From the NCBI GenBank assembly GCA_036925085.1, contig JAUPFP010000044.1, forward strand, positions 1,426,001-1,490,000: a DNA stretch of 64,000 nt, in the 5' to 3' direction. Shown here in pieces: positions 11,402-22,433 of the stretch. How positions within the stretch are numbered: the stretch's first letter is position 1; every line of letters starts with the position of its first letter. The DNA is from Brachycybe producta (Eukaryota; Arthropoda; Diplopoda; Playtdesmida; Andrognathidae). A program made the translations under genes and the position numbers. The notes beneath the pieces were generated by a model. The model worked only from the letters and a program-made list of their open reading frames with translations. It made no database searches and was not told where the DNA came from.

Positions 11402-11810
11402 CTAGTGGGGTAACCCGTCATAAATGACGGGAGCAAAATTCACAGGCAATTGTGCGCATGCACGTCGTTTTTTCCTTTTTTTACTCCTTTCATTTCAATT
11501 CAATTTCAGTCACCCCTCCCACGTTTTTCTCTCTCCCCCTCTACACTTTCCAACCTTTTCCCCTCTCCAATTTCAGTCACCCCCTCCCACTTCCCCCCTC
11601 CACGTTTCTCTCTCTCCCCCTCTACACTTTCCAACCTTTTCCCCTCTCCAATTTAATATCATGGGGTTCTTGGATGGGGAGTGTGCAACATATAGTTGAC
11701 CTTGAGAAAAAAAAGAGGTTCATTTCTTCATTTATTTAAATTTATATAAATTCCGACACAGTGTTAGTCCACACACACACACATACATACATACATACAC
11801 AAATCTGGGA
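11402..11810 (-). mobile_element. Non-autonomous Helitron-like element, left member of a head-to-head pair
   Basis: Read on the minus strand, the 3' end is a perfect 8-bp-stem hairpin (CCCGTCATTTATGACGGG), then TTACCCCA, then CTAG with T as the next host base. This is the classic Helitron 3' layout of hairpin, short spacer and CTRR. The proposed 5' end is TCCCAGATTTGTG, preceded by host A. Compared with the copy at 51976, a segment of about 220 bp is missing between two TGTGC words. A pyrimidine-rich stretch of about 86 bp (TCTCTCCCCCTCTACACTTT...) is tandemly duplicated at 11505-11655. No Rep/helicase coding is present. Confidence 0.72.
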
Positions 11811-11843
11811 TATTATACATATAATATATAAAATTAAAATTAT
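11811..11843. other. AT-rich spacer between the two Helitron 5' ends
   Basis: About 33 bp of almost pure A/T between GGGA of the left element and CCAGG of the right element. It may be the original host target or may have been copied with the elements. Confidence 0.45.
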
Positions 11844-12153
11844 GCCAGGTCTGTGTGGTTATCTATCTGTCTGTGATAACGCTGTACAAACCTTGAAGCA
11901 TGTCGGAATTTATATAAATTTGAATAAATGAACGGCTTTTTTTCTCAAGATCAACTAACACCATGATATTAAATTGGAGAGGGGAATAGGTTGGAAAGTG
12001 TAGAGGGTAAGAGAGAGAAACTTGGAGGGGGGGGAAGTGGGAGGGGGGTGGCTGAAATTGAAATGAAAGGAGTAAAAAAGGAACAAACGACGCGCATGCG
12101 CAAAATTGCCTGTGAATTTTTCTCCCGTCATTTATGACGGGTTACCCCACTAG
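11844..12153 (+). mobile_element. Non-autonomous Helitron-like element, right member of a head-to-head pair
   Basis: Same family as 11402-11810 but on the plus strand. It begins near CCAGGTCTGTGTGG and runs through TCGGAATTTATATAAATTTG and the purine-rich strand of the CCCTC tract. It ends with the hairpin CCCGTCATTTATGACGGG, TTACCCCA and CTAG, followed by host T. It shows the same deletion at GCGCATGCGCAAAATTGCC but lacks the 86-bp duplication. Confidence 0.72.
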
Positions 12154-13170
12154 TTACAAAATACTGTTATAAGTTATAACAAATATTGTCATATGACTGC
12201 CATTGATTGGTGTACAACATACTGAGACAAGTCATACAATAATAGCCCAAGAGCAGTGACATCTTAAGATATAGACTAATTGTGACAATTTTATAACTTT
12301 TTCTGTAATAAATCCTCAGAAAATTCTTTGTTTCCTTTTTTGTTGCATTTGGTGGTGGCTATTTTTTTTAATAAGTTAAAATTTAATCTTATTTCATAAC
12401 CGTCGAACTCATTAGAAACCACTGAATCATTATATCAAACATGGCCGTAAACTATATAATTATATAATGCAAATCAGGCCCCAGAAAAAAACTACATATA
12501 TACAGTATATATCCACGGGTGGTTTGAACTGTATCTACTTTTTTTTTCAAAACGAATAATTTAACATAATTTTTAAAATGTGAAATACATATAAGAGAGT
12601 GAATGAGAGAGAGAGATAGAAAGAAAAGTCCAGTTGAGTCCATCATCATATATTCCTGATGGATTGGTCACGCCAAAAAGTGAACGACTTTACATTGGAT
12701 TTTTAGTTTGAATTCAATTAAGATTAGAAAATCATGTTGAGGTCAAACAACACGTGAAAGATCACCCTTGTTTTTCATTATAAGAGTGGGTTAAAAGATC
12801 GAAATAAACATGCCAAATATACATATACACAGTGTATATAATGTATAATGTGTGTGTGCTCTATTATATTCAATTTTTTGGCACTTCTTATGAAAACCGC
12901 GGGTTTTCTTAACTTTCAAAAGAAAATTAATATAAGATAGTTAACACATCACTAGAAAAAAAATTGAGGGAGGGGGGGATCCACATAAACACAACGGGAG
13001 ACGTAATTTTAATTAGTTTAACCAATCGCTTTCAAGACGTGATCAACCAATTTTCGAAGAAGAAGAAAAGTGAAAACACATTTGAGCCACCTCAAGATAA
13101 AAATAACTCATTGATACACATTTTTTGACACTTTAAAAAAAATAGAAGTTCAAGTTTTAATTTAAGAAGA
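12154..13170. other. Anonymous AT-rich DNA
   Basis: No gene or repeat recognised. Confidence 0.5.
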
Positions 13171-13253
13171 AAAAAATGAAATTTTATGTAATTTTCATGA
13201 TTTACAGTCGAGATGATTGTAAATCATGAAAATTACATAAAATTTCATTTTTT
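13171..13253. repeat. Perfect 36-bp inverted repeat with 11-nt loop
   Basis: The left arm 13171-13206 and right arm 13218-13253 are exact complements over 36 bases (AAAAAATGAAATTTTATG...TTTACA). The loop is GTCGAGATGAT. Confidence 0.95.
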
Positions 13254-13604
13254 TTTCAGTTAATCTGCATTTTTAGAAGCAACACGAAGAAGAACTTAAA
13301 AAGTGTTTTTAAAAAGCTAGAAAAAAATAAATGAAATACTAAAAAGGTAATAATATACAGCGAAAACTGTTTAAATATGAAATACAGTATATTTTCTGGT
13401 ACGATCCCCATAGAATAGTATAAACGAGAAGAAAAAAAAACGAAAAAGCCTTAATTGCACCCACAACTGGCAAATTGATTTCTTCATTTTTCACTTAGAA
13501 TTGCCATAATAACGAAGAGATAACGATGTCCAGCGGAATCGATGGTAACAAACGAATGAATAAACCAATTTGCGCCTTGGTGTGGAATAAATTATTGTGC
13601 ATTT

Positions 13605-13985
13605 GAATTGGAAGAGCGGGAACGGAAATGTTGAGCTCAATATATTCCCAATGAAGCCTGTAAAACATTAATATCTTCATTTCACTGAGAGCATTGCCAT
13701 TTGCACGCGTAAAAGTTATCTCAACTCAGGACGATTCAGATTGGGCATTATTGAGGTGATTTTATAGATGCACCTGACATTTCAACTTTGAAAATTCATT
13801 ATTACATGTGAACCAGAAGAGCCGGAATGGAAATGTTCCGCTCAGTATTATTCTCAGTGAAGTCTGCAAGACATCAATATCTTCATTTCCTCCTAGAGCA
13901 TTGCAATTTGCACGCATACAAAGTTAGGACAATTCAGACTGGGAATGGTTGAGGTGTTTCGATAGATGCACATGAGATATAATAA
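13605..13985. repeat. Direct tandem duplication, period about 206 bp
   Basis: GAAGAGCGGGAACGGAAATG (13611) recurs as GAAGAGCCGGAATGGAAATG (13816). ATATCTTCATTTC, GAGCATTGC.ATTTGCACGC, GGACGATTCAGATTGGG and ATAGATGCACCTGA recur in the same order in both units. Confidence 0.85.
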
Positions 13986-14339
13986 ATTATGGAGGTAAAA
14001 TATTTTTAAAATAGGTTTTTCTAGGCGACAATAATCAAATGCAAGTGCTGACCATGTCACTTTGCCAAAACATGCCAAAACATGGCTGGTTTGTTTCCAT
14101 TAGGTCAAAATTAAGAGAGATGAAAGTGAATTTTAATAGTGTCGATTTTTAAAGAATGTCATGTTTAAAAATTGGCCCAATCAAAATTCATTTTAACCTA
14201 CAATTTGAACCTAAATCCCTGTTTCCACTTGACTAAAATAATTAATAAGTTAAAAACGAATTCAACTAGTTTCAAAGTTGAAATTATTCAACTTTACTTT
14301 GAACCTACTTTTTTTGAGTAATTTTATTTAGTTTAAGGC

Positions 14340-14527
14340 TCTTTGCACACAGACCACTTTTAGTGGTCGATTTCGACTGCAAAATGACTAACAGGTGGTT
14401 AAGCTGTAGTTGCAATTTATTTTTTATGAATAGATTCAAAGGGGTCAGTGGTTTTGGCGACAACTCGACTTCATTTTGCGGTCAAAATCGACTACCAAAA
14501 AAGTGATCTGTGTGTTCCAACCTTAAA
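14340..14527. mobile_element. Fold-back MITE, GACCAC word family, copy 4
   Basis: Inverted ends AGGCTCTTTGCACACAGACC and the complement of GATCTGTGTGTTCCAACCT, flanked by TTA/TTA(A). GTGGTCGATTTCGACTGC and its complement recur inside. The intact ends and TTA flank put the family among PIF/Harbinger-like MITEs. Confidence 0.8.
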
Positions 14528-15211
14528 ACGTTTTTTCACCATCATTTTTGTCAAGTGGAATCAGAGCCATCGGATGCATATCTGAATTTTCTGCAGCCCA
14601 CAATAATTGTGATTTGTATCGCCCTCAATTAAAATAGTGCTTATAAAACAATTTTATGTAACAATTGATCTCTCAAAAAAAAGCTGTCCACACATGGTCA
14701 GTAAACATGTTATGTTATGTCCAAAGAAGGATATGTACAACAATATTTCAGACAAAAAATAAGACATGGCCACAACCAAGCCCATAATAATACAGGATTT
14801 CACTCAAAACTAAAAAAAAAATGAAATCTTGTATGGCGCCAACCCTTTGTATAATAAAAAAAAACGACGACGAATGTTTTAATAAATTGTTACATAAAAA
14901 TTTCATCCACAAATAAATATGACAGGATTATAATTAGGGCCTTTCGAATGCAAAACAGGTAAATATGAGATAGAGGACACACGACGACAACAACAACGAT
15001 ATAAAATATTTCATAAAGAATAAAGAAAAAACATGCTCTGAACTTCTAAAAATGACACTTGTGAAATATAAATTAATAAATTCAACCCACGACAAATGTG
15101 AACACACACGTGTGTGCGTGTAGGATTTTTACTTGGAAGTCTGAAGAAAAACAAAGACTTCCACTTGTGTTAAAACTTCAATTAAGAAAGTGTATAAAGA
15201 AAAACTTCATA
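14528..15211. other. Anonymous AT-rich DNA
   Basis: Nothing recognised. A short ACACACACGTGTGTGCGTG stretch lies near 15103. Confidence 0.5.
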
Positions 15212-15500
15212 AACTTTGAGGTGGCTGAATAGATATTTAGTTTTTGTCCCTCTGGATGCATGGCACGCCACTGTAGTAGCTACGCTCGTAATGCTAAGAG
15301 AACCATAGATGTTTTTTGAAACATTTGGACCCAAAAACGTCAAGCGAGGGTTTTTTTTTTAGAAACAACATTTTGAGAAAAAAAAATCAAATTCTTTTCA
15401 AAACTAGAACGGTAAAAGATTATAGAGAAAGTTTGTTTCATGGTAATATCTTAACAAATAAACATTTTATAAAACAGTTTGAAAATGATTCGTTTTTAAA
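15212..15500. mobile_element. Family B MITE, partial
   Basis: Starts AGGTGGCTGAATAGATATTTAG and continues with GCCACTGTAGTAGC, GACCCAAAAACGTCAAGC and ACTAGAACGGTAAAAGATTA, as in the copies at 22434 and 35901. The right half is missing. Confidence 0.75.
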
Positions 15501-16245
15501 AGGTTGTTTTTTTTTTCTTTACTACTATAACACACATCACTAAAAACAGCACAAGCAAAATAATAACTTGTAACCAACAAATACAATAGAAATTGTATTG
15601 TTTGAATGATTGAGAATTTAAATTGTGGCATAAAAATCAACAAATGATTTTAATTTAAATTCTTTTTCTTGAATAAAGATGGTGAACTGTATTATTTTTT
15701 TTATTGACCTTTTTTTGTGAGATTCAAAAATGAAGAAGAAAAAAATCAATGACTTGTCACAAGTTAGACATCTTCAGTATTTATAAAATATAAAGAACAA
15801 AAATCTATTATAAATAGTTAAGATTTTTTTATATGTATTTTCTTTATTCATTTCGTTTGTTTAGAAGATGCACATACATGCAAACAATACTTTATCATAG
15901 ATTTTGAAAGTAATTTTTAAGGTCTTGACCAGAGGAGGAGGAGGAGGAGGAGGAGGACTCCAAAGAAGACAAAGAAAAAACGCGATAACCCCCTACCGCT
16001 TTCTCTTAATAGAATCTTAGGAAGATTTTCATTTCACTAAAGATCCCTCCTCCATCCATGGCAAAGATATTTTTATGTTTATAATCCACAATCTAACGTT
16101 TTGTACGATATGTACAAATTTAATAATACATGAAAATAAATAAAAGTGGCAAGTAAAAAAAAACATGTATACAGAGTACACCATAAGTCCGGTAGCATAT
16201 TATAGTAGAGAAAAAGCTTTCGTTGTCACCACAACTGTGCAATTT
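15501..16245. other. Anonymous AT-rich DNA with an (AGG)n run
   Basis: (AGG)n at about 15932-15956. No gene seen. Confidence 0.5.
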
Positions 16246-16436
16246 TGGGTCTTGCTACACACACAGACCATTTTTGGTGGTAGATTTCGACTACAAAATG
16301 AAGTCGAGTTGTCGTACGTGTGCCAAAGTACGGCTTCTTTCTATAGAAATACATTGGAACCACATCCCAACTGCCTGCGACATTTTAACGTCGAAATCAA
16401 CCATCGAAAGTGGTCTATGTGTCAGGACCCTAAGTC
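16246..16436. mobile_element. Fold-back MITE, GACCAC word family, copy 5
   Basis: Inverted ends GGGTCTTGCTACACACACAGACC and the complement of GGTCTATGTGTCAGGACCC in two blocks. The core repeats GTAGATTTCGACTAC, AAATGAAGTCGAG and ACGTCGAAATC. The three overlapping open frames here are products of the repeat. Confidence 0.8.
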
Positions 16437-16604
16437 TCTTCATTTTTCTAATAGTCAATGCTAATGAAAGAATGAAAAGACGAAGTCGCACAGTTGTGGT
16501 GGGGGAAAAAAGAACACTTTTCCTCTTTTTCTGAGCGTTCTAATGGGATACAACAAATTCTGGAGGCCGGTTTATCGTCCTTAGGTCCTGAACAAAATTA
16601 GAGA

Positions 16605-16900
16605 TTGTTGCACGAAGAGATTTATATTATTGGTCATTTGTTTCTAGAGTGGCTCCTAGAGTTTCTAGGAGTCGCATGGGACTTTACTGACAATGGCAGT
16701 ATTATTTCAGCTGCACCAGAACACAGTGCAATTGTTGTTGGGTTTATATCTTCGGATTTTGACAATGCATTTCATATGAAGCAAATTGGACTCTTCGTCC
16801 CTATGTCACGGGCCTTCTTTTGGCTGCTTGCGGAGTAATTTTTCAAATTCGACACGTGCAGCCACAAACATCCAACACTCTTTAATTTTCAGTATATGAA
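16605..16900. repeat. Interspersed repeat shared with about 47200-47500
   Basis: The strongest block, ATTATTTCAGCTGCACCAGAACACA..GCAATTGTT.TTGGGTTTATATCTT (16700-16752), matches 47328-47380. Weaker similarity flanks it (TTGGTCATTTGTT; ACACTC.TTATTT). The open frame through this copy is broken in the other copy, so a gene is not supported. Confidence 0.65.
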
Positions 16901-17525
16901 TCTTTCTTATGATGCAGGACTTATGAGGCATTCTGTACACAACCTTCCATGTAAGACTTTAACATGTTTTCATATAAATTTCAATGTGTTTTGTTTTTCT
17001 TCAAGTTTCTTAGAAATGCTTCTCACCAAACTGACAGCATTATGAATGTTTGTCACATTGTCCATACAAATTTTATATGAATAATGGGGCAAACAACAAA
17101 GAAGACGAATTAGAAAATTTGTCAAATTCTAATTGCAATCTTGTATATGCTTTGAACGTATATGACAAGAAAAGTTAAACTTTAAAACAAAAACATACTT
17201 GCTATGAGTTTGTAAAATAGTTATTTTTAAAAAAAAATAATACAAATTGCAATAACGATATAACATACAAATGCATCAATGTCCAGTCAACACTTGATCA
17301 AAGTCACGTTCAAAATGCACCATATGTTGTGAATGGTTGTGTCACATATACTTGGTATTCTTGGAATATTTTGTATGTCTTTTGTGCATTCCTCAGTAAT
17401 TTACTAATTTCTAGTTGTATAAAGTGAACAAAAAACTTCTTTGCAAATGCTACCTTTACGAACGTATTCTAAAACGTTACTTACGCCAAAGGGAAACTTA
17501 CACACAGTTAATGGTTTAAGTTTAA
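16901..17525. other. Anonymous AT-rich DNA
   Basis: Nothing recognised. Confidence 0.45.
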
Positions 17526-17650
17526 CTTTATTTTAAGCTGATTTTTGCAAGTCTGGTTATTCTGTGTTTCAGAAGCAACAACAACTGATTAGAAATTGAA
17601 AGTGTGTTAGAAAATATCATCTGCTTAGAAGTTGGGTCATTTCCAAAATG
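17526..17650. mobile_element. Family A MITE fragment
   Basis: AGCTGATTTTTGCAAG, CTGGTTATTCTGTGTTTCAG and AGAAGTTGGGTCATTTCC match the left part of family A. The remainder is deleted. Confidence 0.6.
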
Positions 17651-17710
17651 CCATATATTTTTGGTGATTGTTCAGTGAATCAGTTCTAGATAAATGAGTT
17701 GAGTATTTGA

Positions 17711-17980
17711 ATTTGAATAATTACTCTGCATGCAGTGCAGAGGGTTTATGGCAGAGACCATTTAGCCCAAAAGCAGCATAGAAATGCATTGTCTGAATAA
17801 ACATTTATTACCTGCCATACCAATACCCCATTTGAATATAGCAAGCTCAATGGCAGCATCATTATATACTGTATATGCTTTGTTTAATAGTCCTCCTAAG
17901 AATTCCATAAATCATAACATTCCCAATGCACAGCATTATCTGGAAGCAAATTCTATTGTCGAATAACTCTAGGTACAAAT
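17711..17980 (+). repeat. Interspersed repeat of about 270 bp, copy 1 (SINE-like size)
   Basis: Aligns end to end with 62851-63128. Shared blocks include ATTTGAATAATTA.TCTGCA, GCAGAGACCATTTAGCCCAA, AATGGCAGCAT.A, CCAATGCACA and TTCTATTGTCGAAT.AC, ending in AGGTACAAA. No TIRs or poly(A) tail were seen and no tRNA-type promoter boxes were recognised, so its class is unknown. Confidence 0.7.
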
Positions 17981-19017
17981 TACGAGAAACACAAGTATGT
18001 TTCAAAATATATTGGTTCATTTTAGTCTTTATACACAGCCCTTTACCTTATTGGTCGCTGCAAACCATCGAGGGATAAGTGATTACTATTTGTGCTAGTT
18101 TTAATTAACCTTAATTCGTGTTAAAAGAAATTAAATTTTATGCTATTCCAAGGAACCGGACCAAAAATATATTTGCGTTTATTCGATTTGTTTGTGTTAT
18201 CCGGTTTTCACTGTACACTTTTTTTTTAATTGCAATGCAATTCTGCAACCTAAAACAATTGTTAAGCAAACTTTTATTAAAAGTTTCAAACTCACACCTG
18301 AAATATCTAAAAGAAAGAAAAAAACCAGTGCTCAGAAAATTCACCAGAATATAAACCGACAGGTGATCTGACAAATAAGAGACTAAACAACATTGTATTT
18401 TTTAATACAATGTATAGAGAAAATTAAGTTCAGAGTTCAACAAACAATCACAAACCCCAAAAAAAAAAAGCTTAAGCTTTTTAAAGTGAAAGTTTCTTAA
18501 AAGCAGGATGTTAACCATCAAAAAAACTGAAAAAGAAACACTACATGGCATTTAAATTGCACACACGTCTTTTGCGTTCAATCACTGAAAAGGTAAAAAA
18601 AACACATTTCAGAAAGGTTCATCTCCATTTTTTTTTCTGTTAAAATATTTCTTTAAAAAAATGAAGGGGTCATTTTCTAATATTGCACGAACTCAATATA
18701 TAATATTATTATTATTCTCTTGTATATATATATACAATTCCGACCTTGGCCTCATCTGTCCTGTGTACCTGTGTGATATGTAATCCTCTCGTCAAACTTC
18801 TGTTGAAGTTATTTTGTGAAGAAGAAAAAAATTTGGATGTTTTTACTCTTCTTATTATAATAGAATTCACATTTTGGCTGTTGTTGTTGATGTTTCTCGT
18901 CGTCGTCATCATCATCATCATCTACAGCCAAATAACTAGAATTTTATTGCAAAAATATACAATCTTCTAATGTACCACATGTTAAATCCATGTTATTGCC
19001 AACTATTTGTAACCAAA
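17981..19017. other. Anonymous AT-rich DNA with microsatellites
   Basis: Contains TATATATATATA near 18724 and a (TCG/TCA)n tract at about 18898-18921. No gene seen. Confidence 0.5.
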
Positions 19018-19031
19018 CCCCCCCCCCCCCC
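19018..19031 (+). repeat. Poly-C run (14 C)
   Basis: Homopolymer seen directly. Confidence 0.9.
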
Positions 19032-19299
19032 AAGTTTTTTTTAACAATTTCTTTTTATACAGAAAAAAAGATAAAAACAGCTTAACAATGTTTATAAATA
19101 AAGCATACAGTAGGCGTATAAACCGCATAAATTATGTAAATATTAAAAAAAACTTACAAGTATGAAATGAATATTGTTTCGGTTTTTATTGTACTTTATA
19201 CGCCTAATGTGTACGCGTCATGTTTTTATGTTAAAATATAATCCATTTTATACTAAATACATCTTACAAAGTATCTAATCTGTCAATTGAAGTTTGGTT

Positions 19300-19495
19300 T
19301 TAAAACGTCCCCTAAGAACGCTGGTTATCGTTTTCAGGAGCAAAATTATTAGAAATTTTTAAAAGTTTTAGAAACTAAAAAGGTAGCCACGATCATTAAT
19401 CTCCAGGTTTTTTCATGTTGATATATCTTTCAAAAAAAGCTTTTTTTATGTGAGTTTGAAAATAACCCAACGTTTTTCGTCCACATTTTACAAAA
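19300..19495. mobile_element. Family A MITE, left half
   Basis: CGTCCCCTAAGAACGCTGG, TTTTCAGGAGCAAAATTA and GTTTTAGAAACTAAAAAGGTAGC appear in order. The copy ends where the hAT-like element at 19505 begins, so that element may have replaced its right half. Confidence 0.6.
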
Positions 19496-19504
19496 ACGTC
19501 GATG

Positions 19505-19671
19505 CAGTGGCAGCCCCGGTGTTAGAGCAAGGCGAGCGAGGCAACCACCTTGTGGGCTCCGCGCTTTCAGGAGCCTCGCGCTGCTGACTAAACATTTTTT
19601 TTTTACCGGACCCGCTCTTTGCTTGCTGCTTGAGCCTGTCGTGGGCCTCGCAAACTCGAGTGTCGGCCCTG
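19505..19671 (+). mobile_element. hAT-like MITE or terminal fragment
   Basis: Begins CAGTGGCAGCCCCGG and ends GTGTCGGCCCTG, that is, CAG...CTG ends with modest terminal complementarity as in hAT elements. It is much more GC-rich than its surroundings. The first 70 bp (GTTAGAGCAAGGCGAG, GGCAACCACCTTG, CTCCGCGCTTTCAGGAG) recur at 58201-58270. An 8-bp target duplication is not evident. Confidence 0.6.
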
Positions 19672-19868
19672 TTCAGTAGCGCCATGATTCTATACAGACC
19701 GCTTAACTTATTTTTAAAAAATAAATTCATGAAACAAAAAATGTTCGCCATTTGAATTATTTTAACTGCTCAGGGATTCAACTATCAAGCCTACAGTCCA
19801 GATTCGTTTGTATTAGGTCGAGTACTGGCTTGTCCATGTATGGTGTGTTTTTATTTATAACAAATTAA

Positions 19869-20080
19869 AGCGGCGCTCTCATTGGCAAAATTTGTCCTTG
19901 CATTAATTGTAATTGCCGATATGATAAATACTCTTGCAAGACTTAAAAAGTGGTCTCTTGTCAGAAAACACTGATCTTCGTTTTTTTGTTGTTGTTGCAA
20001 GAAACTGAGCAAGATTCACAACTATAATTGAGATATCTTGCACAAAATTAGCAAGAAAAATAGCCAGTGTGATCGCCACT
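19869..20080. mobile_element. PIF/Harbinger-like MITE, GCAAG word family, copy 1
   Basis: Ends AGCGGCGCTCTCATTGGC and the complement of GCCAGTGTGATCGCCACT, flanked by TAA at 19866-19868 and TAA at 20081-20083. The interior is built of CTTGCA/TGCAAG words in both orientations (CCTTGCATTAATTGTAATTG, CTCTTGCAAGACTT, GTTGCAAGAAACTGAGCAAG). Confidence 0.85.
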
Positions 20081-20994
20081 TAAAGAAAAATATGTATGTT
20101 CCCACGCTCAGAAGTGACATGCCAGAATTGCCCATCTGTAATCAGTTTAGAGACATGGGCGATTCGCGTAAATAATACTGAATGAAGGTTTTCTTTCTCT
20201 GTTTCATCAAAAATGCAGAAAAAATAAGTAAATCCACCCTCGTAATTCATAAGTAAAGAAAATATGAAATAGGTCCTTTTTGTAAGTTTTTGATAATCTT
20301 CTTACTGAACCCCCCCCCCCCCCCCCCCTTTTTTAAACTCCACCCTGCATAATCTTAATCCCAAACTCCTTCGAAAAAAAATGTAATATACAATATGAGC
20401 AGAAAACAGTCCTTGTGAAACATGAACAATCAGGTCGACAAGTTGCAATTATAGATGAAGAAGAAATTGAACAGAGAGAAAAAGAAGAAGAAAAAAACAA
20501 CCCCTTTTTTTTCTTCCAAAAAAAAGTTAAGATGCAACCAACATTCGGCGAACAAAAATTAAAATATGGCCCAACTAAAAGTTGCAATTTCTTTATCATG
20601 ACAGCCTACAATTATTTCCAATCAAAAAAAAGTACAATATGTATATGCAATGTGGTATGTAGGCTTAAGTAAAACAACATTCCCACATGTGTTTGCAAAA
20701 ATCGCAAATACATCTTTCTCTTATGAGATATATGGAAAGTTCATACAGGATAAACTATATTATATTTTAGCCCATACTGCTTTTTTATTTATTTAAAATA
20801 ATAAAACAAAACCCAAAAAATAGACATTGTTTTTTTTTTATAAATAACCTTTCACTTCCAATTTTAGAGGGTTTTTTTTTATAAAAAAAGGGGGTCCTTA
20901 CACTCCCCACTGAGATCAATCACTACCTGGGTTGTGGAAAGAACAAAGAAAAAATCAATTTAAGATTAGCATGACTATGTTCCTTTTTTCGAAT

Positions 20995-21028
<34 letters not shown>

Positions 21029-21425
21029 TTTACTGAATGAACGAGCTATTCAACACATCAATGTGGTTTTTTTCTTTACTTGACTTGTTTCAGTTCTTTA
21101 CAGAAGGTAACACCATTGAATAGAATCAGAAGCTGTAAAAAAATAAATGGTGCAAAATATTCATGTCTATAACTGAAAATTCAATTCAAATTCATTTTTC
21201 AAGAGTAACATAATGTGTGCCATTTAATTACTTTTCAGGAAGTGTGTCTCACAACAATAGTAAAAAGCAACAATGTGTGTGTACATCTGACAAATTACAA
21301 TCCGGGCCTGGCAATTTCAAAATTCGATGGTAAAACGATATGGTGACAGCAGCATCAGAAGCGCCACTGAAGTGAGAAAATATTTAACTAAGCACAAAAA
21401 AAACTGAACAGCAATCATGTTACAA
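20081..21425. other. Anonymous AT-rich DNA with simple repeats
   Basis: Poly-C of 19 bases at 20310-20328 and (TAA)n at about 20997-21027. The overlapping open frames at 20333-20672 are low-complexity and are not called. Confidence 0.5.
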
Positions 21426-21427
21426 TA

Positions 21428-21615
21428 AGGGTCTTGGCACACAGGCGACTTTTGAAAAACTTTTTGACAACAAAATGAAGTCGAATGTCGCTGGGATGTC
21501 GTCACAAAGTATTTTTTTATGGAAAGACGCCAACCTTCGCTTTTAAATGTGTGCCAAAGTGGCCGTCCTGCCATAGAAAATACATCGCAGTGACAGTACT
21601 GCGACCTTAGAATTT
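21428..21615. mobile_element. Diverged fold-back MITE related to the GACCAC family
   Basis: Left end AAGGGTCTTGGCACACAGGCGACTT matches the family terminus in two blocks. The inner word is GCGAC/GTCGC rather than GACCAC, and TGTGCCAAAGTGGCC appears inverted on the right. Confidence 0.55.
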
Positions 21616-21624
21616 ATGTGCCAC

Positions 21625-22430
21625 TGGTGCTCCCTGACAGGCTGATGAAATAAGCCCGAGCTTAGTGGGCTTATACGTTAATTAGGATCATACAGATTAC
21701 TCTGTAGTTGACTACCTGTCACTATAAAATTGAAGAGCTGAAAAATAACTATACAATGTGTAATTTTTGAAAAGTAGGAATACATATTGCAGTGTCACAG
21801 TTGTGTCAGTACTAAACTTTTTAATTAAATTAACAAAAAAAAAAACTAACTGTGCCACTAATTGAAATAATTAATTGTCAGACTGTAAATTAATGCTCAA
21901 TACATATAACTTCAGTACATGTACACATTTAGATTGACGTGAAAATTATAAAGTGTCTGCAAATGAGATAAGATCCACAAGAACTGTGGGATGCCAGTAA
22001 CTTAAAATGAAAAGTGAGGCGTTTCAGATTGACTATGACATGGCTGAGCATCACACGAAATACACCACATGAGGTGTCTTTTTTTTTTTTGCACTTTTCT
22101 TTTTAAAGGCAAAACTTTCAAAAGTTCTTCTTCCTCAAGTGATCACATTCTATGAATGGACACCTATAGCGCTTCTTGAACATTTTTGTTGTTGGTGTTG
22201 TTGCATAAAATGTACATACTAAGTACATATGGAAGGAAAAAAAATTAAAAGAAATTTGGCCAAAACACACAAACATGAACACCAATCACTTGCAACTATA
22301 CCATGAAGTGTTTCATGCATAAACACAAAAAAAAACTAAAATGACCACCCTGAGCTACAAAAAATTTGCATTTCATTATATAGCAAAATACGAATAAACA
22401 TTATCTCCATTGTTTTGCTTTAAAGGTAGC
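21625..22430. other. Anonymous AT-rich DNA
   Basis: Nothing recognised. Confidence 0.5.
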
Positions 22431-22433
22431 TAA

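Noticed and set aside
11424-11739. Three overlapping 68-95 codon frames rich in Ser/Pro/Phe
   Set aside because: Same pyrimidine-rich Helitron tract as at 63501; the duplicated peptide reflects the 86-bp DNA duplication.
11402-12153. Interpretation as an ordinary TIR transposon with about 55-bp TIRs
   Set aside because: The solitary copies at 51976 and 63221 have this end on one side only, and the end carries a hairpin plus CTAG, which fits a Helitron 3' end better than a TIR.
16165-16534. Three overlapping frames of 66-103 codons
   Set aside because: They lie in the GACCAC-word fold-back MITE; openness on both strands follows from the palindrome.
20415-20672. 85-codon Glu/Lys-rich frame
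   Set aside because: Arises from GAA-rich simple sequence; no domain and an overlapping frame on the other strand.
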